Counted from the first letter of the stretch, positions 8,311 through 17,638 are shown. The stretch: DNA of 64,000 bases from Alteriqipengyuania lutimaris (GCF_003363135.1 NZ_QRBB01000002.1:310001-374000); one strand, 5' to 3'. Notes: generated from the sequence alone by a model not told the origin. A program made the numbers and translations.

Positions 8311-10392
8311 TCAGTCCTCCGTATGGGGAACGTTGCTTTCCAGTTCGGCGAGCCACACGTCGGCGACCGCATCGCTCGGCGCGCGCCAGTCTCCCCGCGG
8401 GCTCAGCGCCCCGCCCATCGAGACCTTGGGCCCGTTGGGCATGGCGCTACGCTTGAACTGGCTGAAACCGAAGAAGCGGCGGCAGAACACCTCCAGCCAT
8501 TGGCGAATCTCGCCCAGCGAATAGGTGCGTTTGGCATCCTCGGGGAAGCCCAGCGGCCAGCCGTGGGTCTCGATCTCGCGCCAGGCCTGCCACGCGAGGA
8601 AGGCGACATGGCTCGGGCTGTGGCCGTAGCGGGCGATGTGATGGAGGAAGAAATCGTGCAGCGCGTAGGGGCCGATCTGGTCCTCGGTGCTCTGCATTTC
8701 GCCGTGCTCGCCCGCCGGGACCAGCTCGGGGCTGATCTCGGTGCCGAGCACGTCTTCGAGGACCTCGTTCAGCTCGTGGCCGAACTGGTCGGTGTCGATC
8801 ATCCAGCGCATCAGGTACTGGATCAGCGTCTTGGGCACGCCCGAATTGACGCCGTAATGGCTCATCTGGTCGCCCACGCCGTAGGTGCACCAGCCGAGCG
8901 CCATTTCGGACAGGTCGCCGGTGCCGATCACGAAGCCGCCGTGGTGGCCCGCGAGGCGGAAGAGGTAATCGGTGCGAAGGCCCGCCTGCACGTTCTCGAA
9001 CGTGGTGTCGTAGACCTCTTCGCCGCCATCCGCTCCCTTGTCTGCGTAGGGGTGGCCGATATCGGCCAGCATGCGTTCCGCCGCCGGAGTGATGTCGATC
9101 GTCTCGGCAGTGATCCCCGCCGCCTTCATCAGCCTGAGCGCGTTGTCCCTGGTCGCGTCGGACGTGCCGAAGCCCGGCATCGTATAGCCGCGAATGTCGC
9201 TGCGCGGACGCCCGAGCCGGTCGCACGCAATGCACGCGACGAGCAGCGCGTGGGTCGAATCGAGCCCGCCCGAAATGCCGAGCACGAGACTCTTGGCGCC
9301 CGTCGCCTCGATCCGGCGCATCAGCGCATCGACCTGGATGTTGACCGCCTCGTAGCAATCCTCGTGCAGCGTGTCGGGATCGGCGGGGACGAAGGGATAG
9401 CGGCGGATCTTGCGACGGAGCCCGATGTCGCCGGCGGTCGTGTTGTGGGTGAAGGCGACGCGGCGATACCAGTCCTCGGGCCGTCCGGCAGCCTCGGCGG
9501 CGTCGTGGAAGGTGCCGTTGCGCGTGCGGTCGTTGACGATCCTTGCCGTATCGATGTCGGTCACGCACAGCTCGGCCTGGCGGTCGAAGCGTACGCTTTC
9601 CTTCATCAGCTGGCCCAGCTCGTAGATCACCCCCTGCCCGTCCCACGCGAGGTCGGTGGTGCTCTCGCCATGTCCGCTCGCGGAATAGGCATAGGCGCAC
9701 ATCCCGCGGCTGGAGGCGGACGCGCAGTGCAGGTGGCGGTCGGAGGCCCGGCCGATGGTGACGGGCGAGGCGGAAAGATTGCACAGGATCGTCGCACCCG
9801 CCATCGCGGCCATCATGCCGGGCGGCTGCGGTGCCCAGAAATCCTCGCAGATCTCCATTCCGAAGACGAAGCCCGGCAGGTTCTCGGCGGCGAAGATCAC
9901 GTCGGTGCCGAACGGCGCTTCGTGACCGGCGATGGTCACGTCGAGCCCGTGGCAATTGTGCCCGCGCGTGAACTGCCGCTTCTCGTAGAATTCGCGGTAA
10001 TTGGGCAGGTAGCTCTTGGGCACCACGCCCAGCAGGCGGCCATTGGCGATCGCCAGCGCGCAATTGTAGAGCCGCGCGCCGCGCTGCACCGGCGCGCCCA
10101 CGATCAGCACCGGGGTCAGCCCCGCGCTTCCTTCGACGATCCGCCCGATTGCGGCGGCGGCGGCATCGATAACGGCGGCCTGCAGGTGCAGATCGTCGAT
10201 CGCGTAGCCGGTCACGCACAGCTCGGGATAGACGGCGAGATCGACGCCCGCCTCGTGCGCGTGCGCCGCTTCGGTCAGGATACTGTCGGTATTGCCGCTA
10301 ATGTCCGCCGGGCGAACGAAGGGCGTACAGGTCGCCACGCGCACGAAGCCGTGCGTGTGCAGATCGAAGAAGGGATGTGCGCGCTCACCCAT
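8311..10392 (-). CDS. nadE: glutamine-dependent NAD+ synthetase
   Basis: 693 residues. It converts nicotinate adenine dinucleotide to NAD+ with glutamine as nitrogen donor. The N-terminal nitrilase-type glutaminase (about 15-290) shows its triad: Glu57 in [11 protein letters not shown], Lys in [13 protein letters not shown] and Cys in GMEICEDFW. The C-terminal synthetase carries the pyrophosphatase P-loop [14 protein letters not shown], followed by [12 protein letters not shown] and the C-terminal [14 protein letters not shown]. This is the two-domain form of the enzyme at normal length. First gene of a two-gene unit with the EamA permease. Confidence 0.95.
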   Translation of the reverse strand: MGERAHPFFDLHTHGFVRVATCTPFVRPADISGNTDSILTEAAHAHEAGVDLAVYPELCVTGYAIDDLHLQAAVIDAAAAAIGRIVEGSAGLTPVLIVGAPVQRGARLYNCALAIANGRLLGVVPKSYLPNYREFYEKRQFTRGHNCHGLDVTIAGHEAPFGTDVIFAAENLPGFVFGMEICEDFWAPQPPGMMAAMAGATILCNLSASPVTIGRASDRHLHCASASSRGMCAYAYSASGHGESTTDLAWDGQGVIYELGQLMKESVRFDRQAELCVTDIDTARIVNDRTRNGTFHDAAEAAGRPEDWYRRVAFTHNTTAGDIGLRRKIRRYPFVPADPDTLHEDCYEAVNIQVDALMRRIEATGAKSLVLGISGGLDSTHALLVACIACDRLGRPRSDIRGYTMPGFGTSDATRDNALRLMKAAGITAETIDITPAAERMLADIGHPYADKGADGGEEVYDTTFENVQAGLRTDYLFRLAGHHGGFVIGTGDLSEMALGWCTYGVGDQMSHYGVNSGVPKTLIQYLMRWMIDTDQFGHELNEVLEDVLGTEISPELVPAGEHGEMQSTEDQIGPYALHDFFLHHIARYGHSPSHVAFLAWQAWREIETHGWPLGFPEDAKRTYSLGEIRQWLEVFCRRFFGFSQFKRSAMPNGPKVSMGGALSPRGDWRAPSDAVADVWLAELESNVPHTED

Positions 10393-10413
10393 GACGGCGA
10401 GCCTGTGCCCGCC

Positions 10414-11469
10414 TCAGGCGCCGGACACAAGGGGCTGCGCGCCATCGCCCAGGTTCGCGGGCCCCTCGCCGCCGCCGACGCTGGTCAGCGTGACGATGCA
10501 CCCGGCGTCGCTAACGTCCAGCTCGTGCTCGGCCTCGGCTTGGCGGGCGAAGGTGCGCATCAGGCTCTTGCCGAGCCCGCCATCCTCGGCACTGACGGCG
10601 GCGGTGCCCGCCCCATTGTCGCGCACTTCCAGCCGCCAGTCGGCCTTGGTCCCGTCCAGCACGACGCTCAGGTCACCCGAACGCCCGTCGGCAAAGGCGT
10701 ATTTCGCGGCATTGGCGAGCGCTTCGTTGAGGAACAGGCCAATCGCCACCGCCTGCTCGCGCGGAAGCGCAATCGGCGCGATCCGCCGCGTCACCGCGAT
10801 ATTCTCGTCGAACGAGGCATCGAGCAGATGGTCGACCACGTCCTCGAGATAGCTCGCCATGTCGATATCGCCTTCCTGCCGGTCGGCCTCGTCGACCGCG
10901 AGCTGGGCGTAGGCGCGGCTGAAGGAGAACACGCGGTTGGCGGCGGCTTCCAGCGCGGCGGCGGCGGCGGGATTGTCCTGCCGGCGCTTCTGCAGTTCGA
11001 TCATGCTGGCGACGAGCGCGAAGTTGTTCTTGGTGCGATGCTGAAGCTCGGCCATCAGCCAGCGCCGCCGGTCGAGCGAATCGTGCAGCTCCGCCTCGCG
11101 CACGCGCACCGCGGCACGGAAGATTTCGGCCAGCACCACGACGATGCAGCAGGACACGAAGTTGATCAGCACGCGCGCGGTGTCGCCTTCCTGCTCGAAC
11201 GCGAAGGACCAGGTGAAGGGCAGGACGACGTACCACGCCCACAGGAAGGACACGATCAGGCACACGATCCCCGCCCACTGCCGACCGAACAGCGTGGCGA
11301 TGAGGACGGTGGGATAGACGAGCGCGAAGGGGCCGGAGGTGGGCGCGACCATGTCGATCAGCGCACGCAGGCCGATCATCGCGATGGCAAGGCACAGGCC
11401 GAACACGAATTGCGGCACAAGCGGCGGAACGTTCGCCGGCATGAAATTGGCCGCGTCGATCGCGGTCAT
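10414..11469 (-). CDS. DUF4118 / HisKA_2 (HWE-like) sensor histidine kinase
   Basis: 351 residues from the ATG at 11469; a TTG five codons upstream is less likely. The N-terminus has four closely spaced helices in a DUF4118-type sensor (FVFGLCLAIAMIGLRALIDM, VYPTVLIATLFGRQWAG). The phosphoacceptor helix reads ELQHRTKNNFALVASM, the HisKA_2 signature with His-Arg. The ATPase lobe has LNEALANAAKYAF (N-box), VRDNGAGT (G1) and GGLGKSLMRTFARQ (G2). No response regulator is adjacent, so it is an orphan kinase; in alphaproteobacteria such kinases often feed the general stress response. It is separated from nadE by 21 bp. Confidence 0.85.
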   Translation of the reverse strand: MTAIDAANFMPANVPPLVPQFVFGLCLAIAMIGLRALIDMVAPTSGPFALVYPTVLIATLFGRQWAGIVCLIVSFLWAWYVVLPFTWSFAFEQEGDTARVLINFVSCCIVVVLAEIFRAAVRVREAELHDSLDRRRWLMAELQHRTKNNFALVASMIELQKRRQDNPAAAAALEAAANRVFSFSRAYAQLAVDEADRQEGDIDMASYLEDVVDHLLDASFDENIAVTRRIAPIALPREQAVAIGLFLNEALANAAKYAFADGRSGDLSVVLDGTKADWRLEVRDNGAGTAAVSAEDGGLGKSLMRTFARQAEAEHELDVSDAGCIVTLTSVGGGEGPANLGDGAQPLVSGA

Positions 11470-11603
11470 CCTGTGGTTGGGCAACTCTGTTCTCTTCTCA
11501 CGCCAAAGGCCGCGCCAAGTGTCCGATAAGCACCGGCGCAGGGTCTTTTAGCACCGCAAAATCAAAGATGCGACTGATCTATATCAAGTTGCCAGGCCGG
11601 GCC

Positions 11604-12620
11604 TTATGCGGCGAGCAGACCGGAGATCGAAGGCGCATCCTCAAGGAAGGAAATCAGCCCGCGCTCCTCGCGCGACAGCCACTTAGTGCGCCGCGGCAGT
11701 GCCAGCCCCTCGCGCCATTCGCCCTGCCGGTCCATCAGGTCGAACACGGCCGGGTGGATATAGCTCTTGCGGGTGATCGCGGGGGTGTTGCCCAGATGCT
11801 CGGCAACGCTTTCGGTCAGGTACTTGATCGTCAGGTCCTGCTTCGCGCCCGCGAGCAGGCCGAAGGCCATCGCGCTCGCATGCCAAGTGCGGAAGTTCTT
11901 GGCGGTGAAGTCCGCGCCCATGGTGTCGCGCAGATAGGCGTTGACGTGGGTCGAGGTGATGTCGCGCACGGCCTGGTCGCCTTCATCGACGAAGGAGAAC
12001 AGGTCCTGCCCGTCGAGATCCTGCATCTGGCGCACGATCCTGGCGAGGTGCGTGTCGGTCAGCCGCAGGTCGCGATGCTTGCCCGACTTGGCCTTGAACC
12101 GGAAACGCAGCGTCTTGCCGCGCACGGTGACGTGGTGGCTCTTGATCGTGGTCGCGCCGTAGCTGCCATTGTCGCGCGCATAGGTGTCGTTGCCGATGCG
12201 GATCGCACCGAGATCGAGCAGGCGCACGGTTCCGGCAAGCGCGCGCTGCAGGCCGAGGTCGCGCGCGGCCAGATCGTCGGCGACGCGCTTCCTCAGCAGC
12301 GGCAGGCGGTTGCCGAAGGCGAGGCAGCGATCGAACTTCTCGCTATCGCGCAGCGCGCGAAAATCGGGGTGGTAGCGATATTGTTTGCGGCGCTTCGCAT
12401 CGTAGCCGGTCGCGAGGATATGGCCGTTGGGAGCGGGACAGAACCAGCAATCCTCGTAGGCGGGCGGCAGCGCGATGGCGTTGAGACGCTCGCGCTCGGC
12501 AGTGTCGCGGATCAGCCCGCCGTCGGCGTCGTAATAGGCCCAGCCCTTCCCCGCACCCTTGCGGGTGATGCCGGGCAGGCTGTCGTCGACAAAGATCAGC
12601 TTGGTCGTGCGCGAGTTCAT
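11604..12620 (-). CDS. DNA topoisomerase IB (poxvirus/eukaryote type)
   Basis: 338 residues from MNSRTTKLIFVDDSLPGITR. It relaxes supercoils by nicking one strand through a 3'-phosphotyrosine. The N-terminal binding domain has RKGAGKGWAYYDADGG. The catalytic domain has the pentad elements RKQYRYHPDFRALRD, GNDTYARDNGSYGATTI, FKAKSGKHRDLRL (Lys) and FRTWHASAMAF (Arg/His region). The nucleophile Tyr is in TRKSYIHP. I chose the ATG at 12620 because the upstream 22 codons do not match the family start. Divergent from yghU. Confidence 0.93.
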   Translation of the reverse strand: MNSRTTKLIFVDDSLPGITRKGAGKGWAYYDADGGLIRDTAERERLNAIALPPAYEDCWFCPAPNGHILATGYDAKRRKQYRYHPDFRALRDSEKFDRCLAFGNRLPLLRKRVADDLAARDLGLQRALAGTVRLLDLGAIRIGNDTYARDNGSYGATTIKSHHVTVRGKTLRFRFKAKSGKHRDLRLTDTHLARIVRQMQDLDGQDLFSFVDEGDQAVRDITSTHVNAYLRDTMGADFTAKNFRTWHASAMAFGLLAGAKQDLTIKYLTESVAEHLGNTPAITRKSYIHPAVFDLMDRQGEWREGLALPRRTKWLSREERGLISFLEDAPSISGLLAA

Positions 12621-12731
12621 CTTGGCGAGGAAAGCTCCGGCGCGCGCTTGCGGTTCCCCCGCCCGCGCCCACATGGACCAAAGCATGTTATCGCGAGCCC
12701 CTTATCGCGGGCCACGTCAGGAGCATTTTTC

Positions 12732-13592
12732 ATGAGCGAATATACGCCGCCGAAGGTCTGGACATACGACGCCGAGAACGGCGGCAGGTTCGCCAATATC
12801 AACCGCCCCACCGCCGGCGCGCGCGAGGACAAGGTGCTGCCCGCAGGCACGCATCCCTTCCAGCTCCACTCGCTTGCCACGCCCAACGGCGCGAAGGCAG
12901 GGATCATGCTCGAGGAACTGCTCGAGGCCGGACACGCTGCCGAATACGACGCCTACACGATCAATATCGGCGAGGGGGAGCAGTTCGGCTCCGGCTTCGT
13001 CGCGATCAACCCCAATTCGAAAATTCCCGCGCTGGTCGACCGCACTGGCGAAGCGCCGATCCGCGTGTTCGAGAGCGGCGCGATCCTGCTCCACCTGGCG
13101 GAGAAGTTCGACGCGTTTCAGCTGACCGGCCCGAAACGCGCCGAGATGCTCAGCTGGCTGTTCTGGCAGATCGGCAGCGCGCCCTTCATCGGCGGCGGGT
13201 TCGGCCATTTCTACGCCTACGCGCCCGAGAAGTTCGAATACCCGATCAACCGCTACGCGATGGAGACCAAGCGGCTCTTCAGCGTCGCCGACCAGCGGCT
13301 GGGCGAGAGCCGCTTCCTCGCGGGCGATGACTACACCATCGCCGATATCGCCGCCTTCCCGTGGATGGCGCCGTTCGTCGAAGGGATCATCTATAATGAC
13401 GCCAAGACCTTCCTTTCGATCGACGAATATACGAACGTCGCACGCTGGGTCGGCGAGATCGGCGAACGCCCGGCGGTGAAGCGCGGGCGGATCGTCAACA
13501 AGGTGTGGGGCGACGAGAACTCGCAGCTGGCCGAAAGGCACTCGGCGGAGGATTTCGAAGGCAAGGTGCTGGAGCCGAGCAAGCCCGTCTGA
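12732..13592 (+). CDS. yghU: YghU-type glutathione S-transferase family protein
   Basis: 286 residues. It begins MSEYTPPKVWTYDAENGGRF, an N-terminal extension characteristic of the YghU/YfcG group of disulfide-bond reductases. The thioredoxin-like domain has HPFQLHSLATPNGAKAG and IPALVD, the binding-site strand is RVFESGAILLHLAEKF, and the all-alpha domain ends LAGDDYTIADIAAFPW, the hydrophobic staple/N-cap of GSTs. The ATG at 12732 fits the family start exactly. It is the last chromosomal gene before tRNA-Gln and the prophage. Confidence 0.92.
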   Translation: MSEYTPPKVWTYDAENGGRFANINRPTAGAREDKVLPAGTHPFQLHSLATPNGAKAGIMLEELLEAGHAAEYDAYTINIGEGEQFGSGFVAINPNSKIPALVDRTGEAPIRVFESGAILLHLAEKFDAFQLTGPKRAEMLSWLFWQIGSAPFIGGGFGHFYAYAPEKFEYPINRYAMETKRLFSVADQRLGESRFLAGDDYTIADIAAFPWMAPFVEGIIYNDAKTFLSIDEYTNVARWVGEIGERPAVKRGRIVNKVWGDENSQLAERHSAEDFEGKVLEPSKPV

Positions 13593-13671
13593 CGCGGGAC
13601 CTTGCCCGACGCGTCTGGCGCGTTATAGGAGCGCTCCCGTCCGTCGACCGACGCGGGTCGGGCGCCTCTGC

Positions 13672-13746
13672 TGGGGTGTAGCCAAGTGGTAAGGCATCGG
13701 TTTTTGGTACCGACATTCGCAGGTTCGATCCCTGCCACCCCAGCCA
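13672..13746 (+). tRNA. trnQ: tRNA-Gln (anticodon TTG)
   Basis: The acceptor arms TGGGGTG and CACCCCA pair fully and are followed by discriminator G and an encoded CCA at 13744-13746. The anticodon stem TCGGT/ACCGA encloses the loop TTTTGGT, so the anticodon is TTG (Gln). The T-arm GCAGGTTCGATCCCTGC is canonical. The gene remains intact because the prophage supplies the last 16 bases, the usual result of integration into a tRNA 3' end. Confidence 0.97.
13731..13746 (+). other. attL core (tRNA-Gln 3' end)
   Basis: These are the last 16 bases of tRNA-Gln, including half the T-stem, the acceptor arm and CCA. They recur exactly at 51335-51350, and flanking bases differ on both sides beyond the match. 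That defines the crossover segment. Confidence 0.92.
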
Positions 13747-13749
13747 GCC

Positions 13750-13837
13750 GTTGTCGCATCAAGTCGCATACAAGCGCAGGCATGTTGCCAAAGCCCCGAA
13801 ATACCGCAAGAAACATTCGCATGTTGTCGCATCGAGT
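13750..13837 (+). repeat. pair of GTTGTCGCATC direct repeats beside attL
   Basis: GTTGTCGCATCAAGT at 13750-13764 and GTTGTCGCATCGAGT at 13823-13837 match at 14 of 15 bases. They lie between the attachment core and int1, where accessory integrase, excisionase or host-factor sites are found. The longest frame here can be read as an N-terminal extension of int1 from a TTG at 13751 but is probably not translated. Confidence 0.5.
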
Positions 13838-13850
13838 TTCTGGCAAGCGC

Positions 13851-13880
13851 GGGGGCCTCGGGGGCCACCACGGGGGCCTC
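13851..13880 (+). promoter_or_regulatory. candidate integrase arm-type sites (left)
   Basis: GGGGGCCTC at 13851-13859 is followed by GGGGCCACCACGGGGGCCTC at 13861-13880. The 20-bp unit is found again with one change at 51256-51275, just inside attR. Repeated short motifs at both prophage ends, near int and near the excisionase, are what arm-type binding by a DUF4102-domain integrase would require. Binding is inferred. Confidence 0.6.
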
Positions 13881-13882
13881 AG

Positions 13883-15139
13883 TTGAGCCTGAACCGGCTG
13901 AGCGATCAGGCCTGCCGCAAGGCTATGCCCGACCCTGTGCGGGAGAAACGCCTCTTCGACGGCGGCGGTCTTTACCTCGCGATCCGTCCGAGCGGCGCGA
14001 AGAGCTGGAAGCTCAAGTACCGCTGGCACGGGGCGGAGAAAAAGCTGACGATCGGTCCCTATCCTGCCGTCAGCCTGCGCGAAGCTCGAGAAAAGCGGGA
14101 CGAGGCGAAGGCGCAGATCTCTGCCGGAACGGATCCGGGGGCTGCGAAGAGGGCCCGCCTTCGGAAGGTCGCAGTCGGAGAGACCTTCGAGGAAGTCGCA
14201 CGCACTTGGCATGCGGGCAAAAAGGCCAAGCTGACCGATCGCTATGCCGGCGAGCTTCTGCGGAGGCTGGAGGTGAACGCGTTCCCTCTTCTGGGCCGCA
14301 AACAGATCGCGGCGATCACACCCGCCGACGTGCTCGAGGCGATCAGGCGGATCGAGAAGCGCGGCTCGTTCGTGATGGCGCAGGAAGTTCGCGCGACCAT
14401 GTCCGAAGTCTTCGTCTGGGCGATCGCGTCGGGCCTCGCCGAGACCGACCCTGCGGCGATCATTCGCAAAGCCTTGCAGCCGAGCGTGAGCGGGCGCTTT
14501 CCTGCGGTCGAAACGGTCGAGGAAGCCCGCGATCTGCTGAATGCGATCGACAAGCGGAACGGCAACCGCGGTCTCGTGCAGACCAAGCTGGCCTCGCGGC
14601 TGCTCGCGCTGACGGCGGTGAGGCCGGGCGTGGTGCGAATTGCGGAACGGGACGAGTTCGAACAGCTCGAGGGATCGGAGCCGTTTTGGCGCATCCCCGC
14701 CGCGAAGATGAAACTGCTGGCTGCACGCAAGTCGGACAGTCGCTTCGACTTCATTGTGCCACTGGCGCCCGCAGCTGCAGCGGCAGTCTCGGCCGCGATG
14801 GAAAAAAGCGCCCACCAGAGCTTTCTTTTCCCTGGGGCCAACCGCGATGCGCCGATCAGCGATTCGACGCTCAGTCAGCTGTATCTCGACGCGGGCTATC
14901 GCGGGCGCCACGTCCCGCATGGCTGGCGCGCGGCGTTCTCGACGATCATGAACGAGCGGGCCGCAGTGCAGGAACGCTGGGGCGATCGCGAAATCATCGA
15001 TCTGATGCTGGCACACGTCAAAGGCGACGTCGAAGCCGCATACAATCGTGCCGCCTACATGCCGCGCAGACGTCAACTTGCGGAGGAGTGGGCCCAGCTG
15101 CTCGATGTTGGGCTGAAGGACCCTCACGCCCTCTCCTGA
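13883..15139 (+). CDS. int: tyrosine-type integrase (int1), DUF4102 arm-binding domain
   Basis: 418 residues from the TTG at 13883 (LSLNRLSDQACRKAMPD), where homologous integrases begin. An upstream TTG at 13751 would run through the att arm region. Residues about 1-90 are the DUF4102 arm-binding domain (LFDGGGLYLAIRPSGAKSWK). A SAM-like core-binding domain follows, then the catalytic domain with R247 (LTAVRPG), H346 and R349 (PHGWRAAF), H378 (LMLAHVKGD) and Tyr387 (EAAYNRAAY). All catalytic residues are present. It starts 136 bp from attL with matching arm motifs at both ends, so I take it as the enzyme that placed this element. Confidence 0.92.
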   Translation: MSLNRLSDQACRKAMPDPVREKRLFDGGGLYLAIRPSGAKSWKLKYRWHGAEKKLTIGPYPAVSLREAREKRDEAKAQISAGTDPGAAKRARLRKVAVGETFEEVARTWHAGKKAKLTDRYAGELLRRLEVNAFPLLGRKQIAAITPADVLEAIRRIEKRGSFVMAQEVRATMSEVFVWAIASGLAETDPAAIIRKALQPSVSGRFPAVETVEEARDLLNAIDKRNGNRGLVQTKLASRLLALTAVRPGVVRIAERDEFEQLEGSEPFWRIPAAKMKLLAARKSDSRFDFIVPLAPAAAAAVSAAMEKSAHQSFLFPGANRDAPISDSTLSQLYLDAGYRGRHVPHGWRAAFSTIMNERAAVQERWGDREIIDLMLAHVKGDVEAAYNRAAYMPRRRQLAEEWAQLLDVGLKDPHALS

Positions 15140-15164
15140 GCGTATCTGCTCAGGGAGGTGCGGC

Positions 15165-15923
15165 ATGACGGCGCACGCTCTCTCGCTCCACGGCCGAGCA
15201 AAGGCTCGACGCGACAGCTTCGATATCAATGATCCGCGCGCCCAGGTCTTCCGGCCTATCCAACACGGAACCTACTTCGTGGAGGCGATGCTGCGGGTCT
15301 TCGACGAGTGGGATGACTTCACCAAACGGCCGGGAAAGCAGCATGCGATGGGCCAGAATTGTCGAAAGGTCCTGCGCTGGCTCTTCTGGTGCTGCGATTT
15401 CAAGAGAGGGACCTGCGAGCCCTCGATCGAAACGCTGGAGAAGAAGACGCGCCTTGCGCGGCCGACCGTCGTCCGCGCACTCAAGCTGCTCTGGGCGAAT
15501 GGCTTCATCGACTGGATCAGGCGGACGGAAAAGACCAGCAATGCGCCTGGCTATGGCCCGCAGGTCAAACAGACCTCCAACGCCTATTTCTTCGACACGA
15601 AGCGCCTACCCGGCCGGTGCCAGAAGCGCCTCGCGGAGATCCTGCGCCGCGCTGGCAAACGCTTCCGGCCGGAGGACTTCCCGCGCCCAACGCGCTACGT
15701 AGGCCTGCAGGAGCGACGCGCGACCGCGATACGCGACAAGACCGCATACAACCGTGCGGTAAAGCGCAATGCGCTGGCACGCGCTTCCACCGACCAAGAG
15801 CGCGCCGAAGCGCTCTATCCCGGCGACGAGCACGCCCAGCGGGCGTGGCTGGCTATGGCCGAGAGCGCGAGTTCAGATAGCGTCCTGAATCCCTCCCCCA
15901 GTCGAAGTATTCAGAAGGAGTGA
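15165..15923 (+). CDS. winged-helix replication-initiator-like protein
   Basis: 252 residues. The middle region RKVLRWLFWCCDFKRGTCEP then TLEKKTRLARPTVVRALKLL has the HTH arrangement of plasmid/phage RepA-like or helix-turn-helix_36 proteins, followed by a basic C-terminal half. Similar genes often sit next to integrases in sphingomonad islands. A 7-bp hairpin (CCTGAGC/GCTCAGG, 15135-15154) joins the int1 stop to this gene's Shine-Dalgarno GGGAGG and could tie its translation to int1. A replication role is plausible, but an excision-linked regulator is not excluded. Confidence 0.7.
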   Translation: MTAHALSLHGRAKARRDSFDINDPRAQVFRPIQHGTYFVEAMLRVFDEWDDFTKRPGKQHAMGQNCRKVLRWLFWCCDFKRGTCEPSIETLEKKTRLARPTVVRALKLLWANGFIDWIRRTEKTSNAPGYGPQVKQTSNAYFFDTKRLPGRCQKRLAEILRRAGKRFRPEDFPRPTRYVGLQERRATAIRDKTAYNRAVKRNALARASTDQERAEALYPGDEHAQRAWLAMAESASSDSVLNPSPSRSIQKE

Positions 15924-15944
15924 AGCCGCCTGATGCGGCTTCAC
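15920..15944 (+). terminator. strong hairpin at the end of the HTH gene
   Basis: GTGAAGCCGC / GCGGCTTCAC is a perfect 10-bp stem with a CTGAT loop. It contains the HTH gene's TGA stop at 15921-15923. There is no T-run, so it may be a terminator or mRNA-end stabiliser between convergent transcripts. Confidence 0.5.
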
Positions 15945-16019
15945 ACGTTGATATTCGATGGGCCGGCCCCCAACCCCCGGCATAAGATTACGAAAAATCA
16001 CCCGCCCGCACCGGCGGGA

Positions 16020-16039
16020 CGGTCGGCTTGCGCCGACCG
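16020..16039. terminator. hairpin between convergent HTH gene and int2
   Basis: CGGTCGGC / GCCGACCG is an 8-bp perfect stem with a TTGC tetraloop, 83 bp beyond the int2 stop. Together with the hairpin at 15920-15944 it fills the 198-bp gap between the convergent genes; I see nothing else there. Confidence 0.5.
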
Positions 16040-16121
16040 GGGCTCGGCAGGGCCGAACCGCAAAATCCGTGCCGGCCGCGAACCATCCGTACAGACGGAC
16101 CGGATCGCCCGCATTCGAGAG

Positions 16122-17303
16122 CTATCCTGCCAGCATCGCGCCCCAGCGATCGAACACCTCGCGTCGCCGATCGAGCAGCTGGGCTCGGTTGTACGCCGCC
16201 TCGACCTTGCCCTTGCCCGAATGGCCGAGCGCCGCGTCGATCGCGAAGCGATAATCCTCGCCCATTTCCTCGTTGAGGATCGTCGAGAAGCTCGCACGCC
16301 ATCCGTGCGGGACATGGCGGCCTCGATAGCCGCAGCGATCGTACAGCCCGCCGATCGCGCCGGCGCCGATCGGGGAGGAAGCGCTCCGGCCGGTAAAGAT
16401 CAGATCGGGTGCGATGTCCGACTTCGGGCGCGCGGCGCGAAGTCCGCGCAGGACGAACAGCGCAGGCTCGCTAAGCGGCACCACATGATCGAACCGCGAA
16501 TCGTCTTTCTTCGCCTTGCTGAGCTTCATCCGCGCGGCGGGAATCGTCCACGACGCCGCATCGAAATCGATCTCCTCCCACCGCGCGCCGCGTAGCGTGC
16601 CCAGGCGCACCGCGGTGAGTGCGAGGAAACGGCTCGCCATGATCGTGATCGCCCGGCCGCGATCGGCTTCGCACGCCCGCAACAGCGCGCGGCAGTCTTC
16701 GATCCGCATGAGCGCGGGGAACGGTTGCGCCGGCGGCGCGGAAAGCATCGCGGCGCCCAGGTCGCTCGCCGGGTTATTGTCGACCAGGCCTTCGGCGCGG
16801 CCGAAGGCGAAGATCTGTTCGAGCCGCTGGCGCACGCGCTGCGCGGTGGTCGAACAGCCCCGGTTTTCGATCTTACGGACCGCCTGGAGCAGTTCGCGCG
16901 AAACGACTTCGCCCGCTGGCCGCGCGCCCAGCTCGGGAAAGATGTCGCGCTCGAGCGTGGAGAGTACGTCAGCTGCATGCGCGAGGCTCCACCCCCGACA
17001 ATGCTTTTCGAACCAGGCTCGGCCGAGCGCCTCGAGCGTCTTCCCGGTGGCGCGCTTCTTCGACGGATCGACGCCCTGCTCGAGCAGCTCCTTCGCCTCG
17101 GCCTGCAGGATCCGCGCGCGGCTCAGGTTCACCTCTGGAAACTGGCCGAGCGTGAGCAGCTTTTCCCGGCCGCGCACACGGTACTTCAGCTGCCAGCTCT
17201 TCGTGCCGGTCGGCCGGACCAGCAGATGCATCCCGCCTTGGTCGGACAGCTTGTAGGCGCGACTTTTCGCGCCGGCGGCTTTCGCCGCGGCGTTGGTGAG
17301 CAT
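16122..17303 (-). CDS. second tyrosine-type integrase (int2), DUF4102 domain
   Basis: 393 residues from MLTNAAAKAAGAKSRAYKLS. The DUF4102 arm-binding domain (GGMHLLVRPTGTKSWQLKYR) is followed by the core-binding and catalytic domains. The catalytic set is complete: Arg in LTAVRLGTLRGARW, His and Arg in PHGWRASFS, His in DAALGHSGKG and Tyr in EAAYNRAQL. It is related to int1 but clearly distinct, and on the opposite strand. It is 2.4 kb inside the att boundary, so it is either a second integration system within the phage, the phage's former integrase, or the remains of a nested element. Candidate arm motifs lie upstream at 17738-17757. Confidence 0.9.
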   Translation of the reverse strand: MLTNAAAKAAGAKSRAYKLSDQGGMHLLVRPTGTKSWQLKYRVRGREKLLTLGQFPEVNLSRARILQAEAKELLEQGVDPSKKRATGKTLEALGRAWFEKHCRGWSLAHAADVLSTLERDIFPELGARPAGEVVSRELLQAVRKIENRGCSTTAQRVRQRLEQIFAFGRAEGLVDNNPASDLGAAMLSAPPAQPFPALMRIEDCRALLRACEADRGRAITIMASRFLALTAVRLGTLRGARWEEIDFDAASWTIPAARMKLSKAKKDDSRFDHVVPLSEPALFVLRGLRAARPKSDIAPDLIFTGRSASSPIGAGAIGGLYDRCGYRGRHVPHGWRASFSTILNEEMGEDYRFAIDAALGHSGKGKVEAAYNRAQLLDRRREVFDRWGAMLAG

Positions 17304-17314
17304 AAGGTCCTCCG

Positions 17315-17638
17315 ATGAGCGGGATAGATTCGACAGGCGAAAAGGCCGCAGAGGCAGGGCGAAGGGCTTATGCCGAGCAGCGTCGCGCGGACCTTGAGCG
17401 GTCGAACTGGAGCTTCTGGGTGTATCGAACTGGCGGTTGCGAAGTCCCAGGCCATGCCGACTTCGACAAAATCGCACTCCCACCTAGCGACGCCTTCTGG
17501 GATATATTCTACCCTGTGCCGACAGGCCTTTGTGATTGTTACGTGCTCGGTGGACGAAGCGAGAGCGGGATCAGGCGGTTAGGTGGCGATCTCACCAAGT
17601 CGCCACCGCCTTGGGCACTGGGTGTGATATCGAAATAG
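17315..17638 (+). CDS. stand-alone Mu gpF / SPP1 gp7 C-terminal-like domain protein
   Basis: 107 residues. An alpha-helical start leads to WSFWVYRTGGCEVPGHADFD, then LPPSDAFWDIFYPVPTG and CDCYVLGG. The Cys-x3-(G)H, FWD and C-x-C pattern is that of the C-terminal domain of SPP1 gp7/Mu gpF minor head proteins, normally part of a 300-residue protein. Here it stands alone and divergent from int2, away from the head genes. It could be a cargo gene or a fragment. It ends in the palindrome at 17630-17649. Confidence 0.6.
   Translation: MSGIDSTGEKAAEAGRRAYAEQRRADLERSNWSFWVYRTGGCEVPGHADFDKIALPPSDAFWDIFYPVPTGLCDCYVLGGRSESGIRRLGGDLTKSPPPWALGVISK

Noticed and set aside
7576..11529. 1317-residue plus-strand ORF
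   Set aside because: It is antisense to the EamA gene, nadE and the histidine kinase, which all have clear domains. The translation is His/Arg/Asp/Gly-rich without motifs, a typical shadow of a GC-rich strand.
11568..12731. 388-codon N-terminal extension of the YghU-like gene
   Set aside because: The region is antisense to topoisomerase IB; the family start MSEYTPPKVW is at 12732.
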